Source: UBA2779 sp965232615 (lineage in GTDB: Bacteria > Spirochaetota > Spirochaetia > DSM-2461). From it: 64,000 nt of DNA. The notes under the pieces are model-generated. The model searched no databases and was not told where the DNA came from. It was given only the letters and a program-made list of their open reading frames with translations. This document shows positions 62,166 through 64,000 of the stretch, one piece after another; position 1 is the first letter of the stretch; each line of letters begins with the position of its first letter. Position numbers and translations under genes: made by a program. The stretch is taken from NCBI GenBank assembly GCA_965232615.1, contig OZ246985.1, positions 248,001 through 312,000 of the forward strand. The letters are read 5' to 3'.

Positions 62166-64000
62166 ATGGCAGTTAAGGAAAACAAGACTGTTTCGCTTAA
62201 AAACAAATTATCCCGGCTCACTTACAAACAGGTGTGCAGGCTCCTTGGTTCAAATACAGACAAGCTGCTCGTCAGGGGCGGCCAATTCGACATTAACATC
62301 CAGGATCATGTCGTTCTGACCAATACTCAATTTCAATTACAGCTGCCCGATGCTCTGGTAACCATTCGCTTGAGCGATACAGGAAAACACCGATTGCTGT
62401 TTGAATGCGATAAATGCGGAGATCATGTGTGCTTCCATACAGGCGCCGCGTTTTCGCTTCTTCTGGAAGAAAAAATTGCACTGGGCTTGTCAATTGAATG
62501 TCCGCAGAAAAAACCGATTGGTGCTATGACCGACGAAGAAGTTGTGGCCATGGCCATGGCTGACCGCAAGTTGCGGGCCGAACAGGAAAATATGGAAATA
62601 CAATCGAGTGACAATAGCCGCATCTGGACCAATTATCTGGTAACCAACCGTTCCACCGGACGCTCCTACCGGGTTGCTCTGCGCGGGTGGAAACCAGGAG
62701 AATCCTACTGTTCCTGTCCGGATTTTCGTAAGAATACACTGGGCACATGCAAGCATATCATCCGTGTTGAACAAGAAGCAGCCAAACAGTTTCCGGATGA
62801 AGTCAGAAATCAGCCCTACCAGCGCAGCGGCTTTGCGGTTCATCTGCGGTACGGAGAAAATCTGGAACTCCGGTTCCTGACTCCGAACGGACTTGCCGGG
62901 CAGGAAGCCGATATTGCAGGCCAATTGGAGGGAGACCTTTCGGCGGACGTGCACAGACTGCTTCGCTGCGTCCAGCAGCTTGAAGCCATGGGACATTCGG
63001 TCAATATCTATCCCGATGCCGAAGAATACATGGAAACCGCGCTGTTCAAGGAACACATCAACCGTACAATACTGGAAATCCGGAAGGACCCGGCATCCCA
63101 TACGCTTCGCAAAACCCTGCTCAATACCGAGTTGCTGCCCTATCAGATGGACGGCATTGCCTTTGCCGCCGGCGCGGGGAGAGCCATCCTGGCTGACGAC
63201 ATGGGACTGGGCAAAACCATACAGGGCATTGGAATGGCGGAGCTGCTGGCCAGGGAAGGCGTGGTTTCCAAAGTGCTGGTCATCTGTCCGGCATCACTTA
63301 AATCTCAATGGTATAATGAAATAAAACAATTTTGCAAGCGGAGCGTCTCGGTAGTGCTTGGTACTGCCGCTGAACGTGCCGCCATGTACAATTCCGGCAC
63401 ATTCTTTACCATCTGCAACTATGAGCAGGTGCTTCGCGACATTTCATCCATTGAACTTGTTAAATGGGATCTTGTTATCCTGGACGAAGGTCAGCGCATC
63501 AAGAACTGGGAAGCCAAAACCACCCAGACCATAAAAAGCCTGGCATCAGCATTTGCCCTGGTGCTTACCGGAACACCCCTGGAAAACCGGCTGGATGATC
63601 TTTTCTCCATCGTGGAATTCATCGATGATCGCCGACTTGGACCGGCATTCCGGTTTTTCAATCGCCACCGGATAGTCAGTGAAAAGGGACGAATTGAAGG
63701 TTATCGCGATCTGTCGGATTTACGGGAAAAACTGAAACCTGTCATGCTCAGACGTACCCGGTCAAGCGTCATGAACGAACTCCCGCCGCGCACCATGGAA
63801 ATTGTCCACATTGAACCCACCAAAGAACAGGGTGATATGGATTGGAATTACAAAAAGCTCATAAGCAGAATAGTCAGGAAGCCGTATCTGACGGAAATGG
63901 ATCTTTTGCGGTTGCAAAAGTACCTTCTCGCGGCACGCATGGCGGCTGACAGCACATTTCTCGTAGACAAGCAACCGCCTGGATTTTCCAGCAAACTGGA
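62166..64000 (+). CDS. SWIM-domain SNF2-family helicase, cut by right edge
   Basis: An open frame runs from the ATG at 62166 through the right edge (611 codons so far). It contains a Cys-rich N-terminal motif (FECDKCGDHVCFHTG), a SWIM zinc finger YCSCPDFRKNTLGTCKHI (CxCx12CxH) near residue 180, and then the SNF2 core: Walker A ILADDMGLGKT, VLVICPASLKSQW, Walker B WDLVILDEGQRIKN and LTGTPLENRLDDLFSIVEFID. It moves along or remodels DNA with ATP. A second ATG at 62161 is out of frame. Base composition is richer in G+C than its neighbours, which hints at transfer. The 3' part is outside the window. Confidence 0.9.
   Translation, partial: MAVKENKTVSLKNKLSRLTYKQVCRLLGSNTDKLLVRGGQFDINIQDHVVLTNTQFQLQLPDALVTIRLSDTGKHRLLFECDKCGDHVCFHTGAAFSLLLEEKIALGLSIECPQKKPIGAMTDEEVVAMAMADRKLRAEQENMEIQSSDNSRIWTNYLVTNRSTGRSYRVALRGWKPGESYCSCPDFRKNTLGTCKHIIRVEQEAAKQFPDEVRNQPYQRSGFAVHLRYGENLELRFLTPNGLAGQEADIAGQLEGDLSADVHRLLRCVQQLEAMGHSVNIYPDAEEYMETALFKEHINRTILEIRKDPASHTLRKTLLNTELLPYQMDGIAFAAGAGRAILADDMGLGKTIQGIGMAELLAREGVVSKVLVICPASLKSQWYNEIKQFCKRSVSVVLGTAAERAAMYNSGTFFTICNYEQVLRDISSIELVKWDLVILDEGQRIKNWEAKTTQTIKSLASAFALVLTGTPLENRLDDLFSIVEFIDDRRLGPAFRFFNRHRIVSEKGRIEGYRDLSDLREKLKPVMLRRTRSSVMNELPPRTMEIVHIEPTKEQGDMDWNYKKLISRIVRKPYLTEMDLLRLQKYLLAARMAADSTFLVDKQPPGFSSKL

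Noticed and set aside
1..64000. CRISPR arrays, tRNA and rRNA genes
   Set aside because: No regularly spaced short repeats or cloverleaf/rRNA-like stretches were noticed.

Overview
The window looks like a chromosomal segment of a free-living, probably anaerobic or marine spirochaete with mid-40s to 50% GC. The main clues are an LPP20-type lipoprotein with a spirochaete-style lipobox, a DUF2259 secreted protein, a BMP/PnrA nucleoside ABC system, a bactofilin next to a TPR protein, outer-membrane beta-barrels ending in Phe, and BspA-type leucine-rich repeats. This assignment is an inference from gene content; no rRNA or tRNA gene was seen.

Layout. Positions 1-2.2 kb hold a decayed repeat-rich surface protein whose last exon-like piece is an intact DUF1566 (Lcl-type) domain. 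Its C-terminal codons have the NNC-rich pattern of a diversity-generating retroelement (DGR) variable region, and a perfect hairpin follows it. Positions 2.3-5.3 kb are scarred by two small inverted-repeat elements, a BspA leucine-rich-repeat fragment, AMMECR1 and THEP1-type genes, and a MobA gene cut in half. Positions 5.3-9.1 kb hold a xanthine/uracil permease divergent from a polar amino-acid ABC operon. Positions 9.2-14.9 kb hold a LolCDE-like ATPase and permease, a LolA-like protein, a beta-barrel and a periplasmic protein, facing a divergent PadR regulator. Positions 14.8-20.3 kb hold a nucleoside ABC operon (BMP lipoprotein, double ATPase, two permeases). Next come a porin, an orphan OmpR-type regulator, trpS, a vWA protein, an AI-2E-type permease, a cytidylyltransferase-EamA fusion and a heterodimeric ABC exporter. 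Positions 31.7-40.9 kb carry FmdB, RluA, hisIE-hisA-pyrC, lysA, a DUF151 nuclease and a large GH13 enzyme. Positions 40.9-52.2 kb carry a DAACS symporter, proS, tyrA, bactofilin/TPR, DeoR and membrane LuxR regulators, a GGDEF protein, ahcY and an LPP20 lipoprotein. A broken DGR-type reverse transcriptase lies at 52.2-53.0 kb, directly before a consensus promoter and the full trp operon (trpE, trpGD, trpCF, trpB, trpA). The window ends with an endonuclease-family lipoprotein, thiI and the first 611 codons of a SWIM/SNF2 helicase that runs off the right edge.

How it fits together. Most of the window is ordinary housekeeping metabolism and transport. The most unusual signal is a dismantled DGR: a variable-protein domain at one end and a reverse-transcriptase remnant 50 kb away, with no template repeat recognised. 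Around them are other marks of genome decay, namely an 11-bp duplication frameshift, nested deletions in a 0.7-kb repeat, two families of small mobile elements and a truncated mobA.
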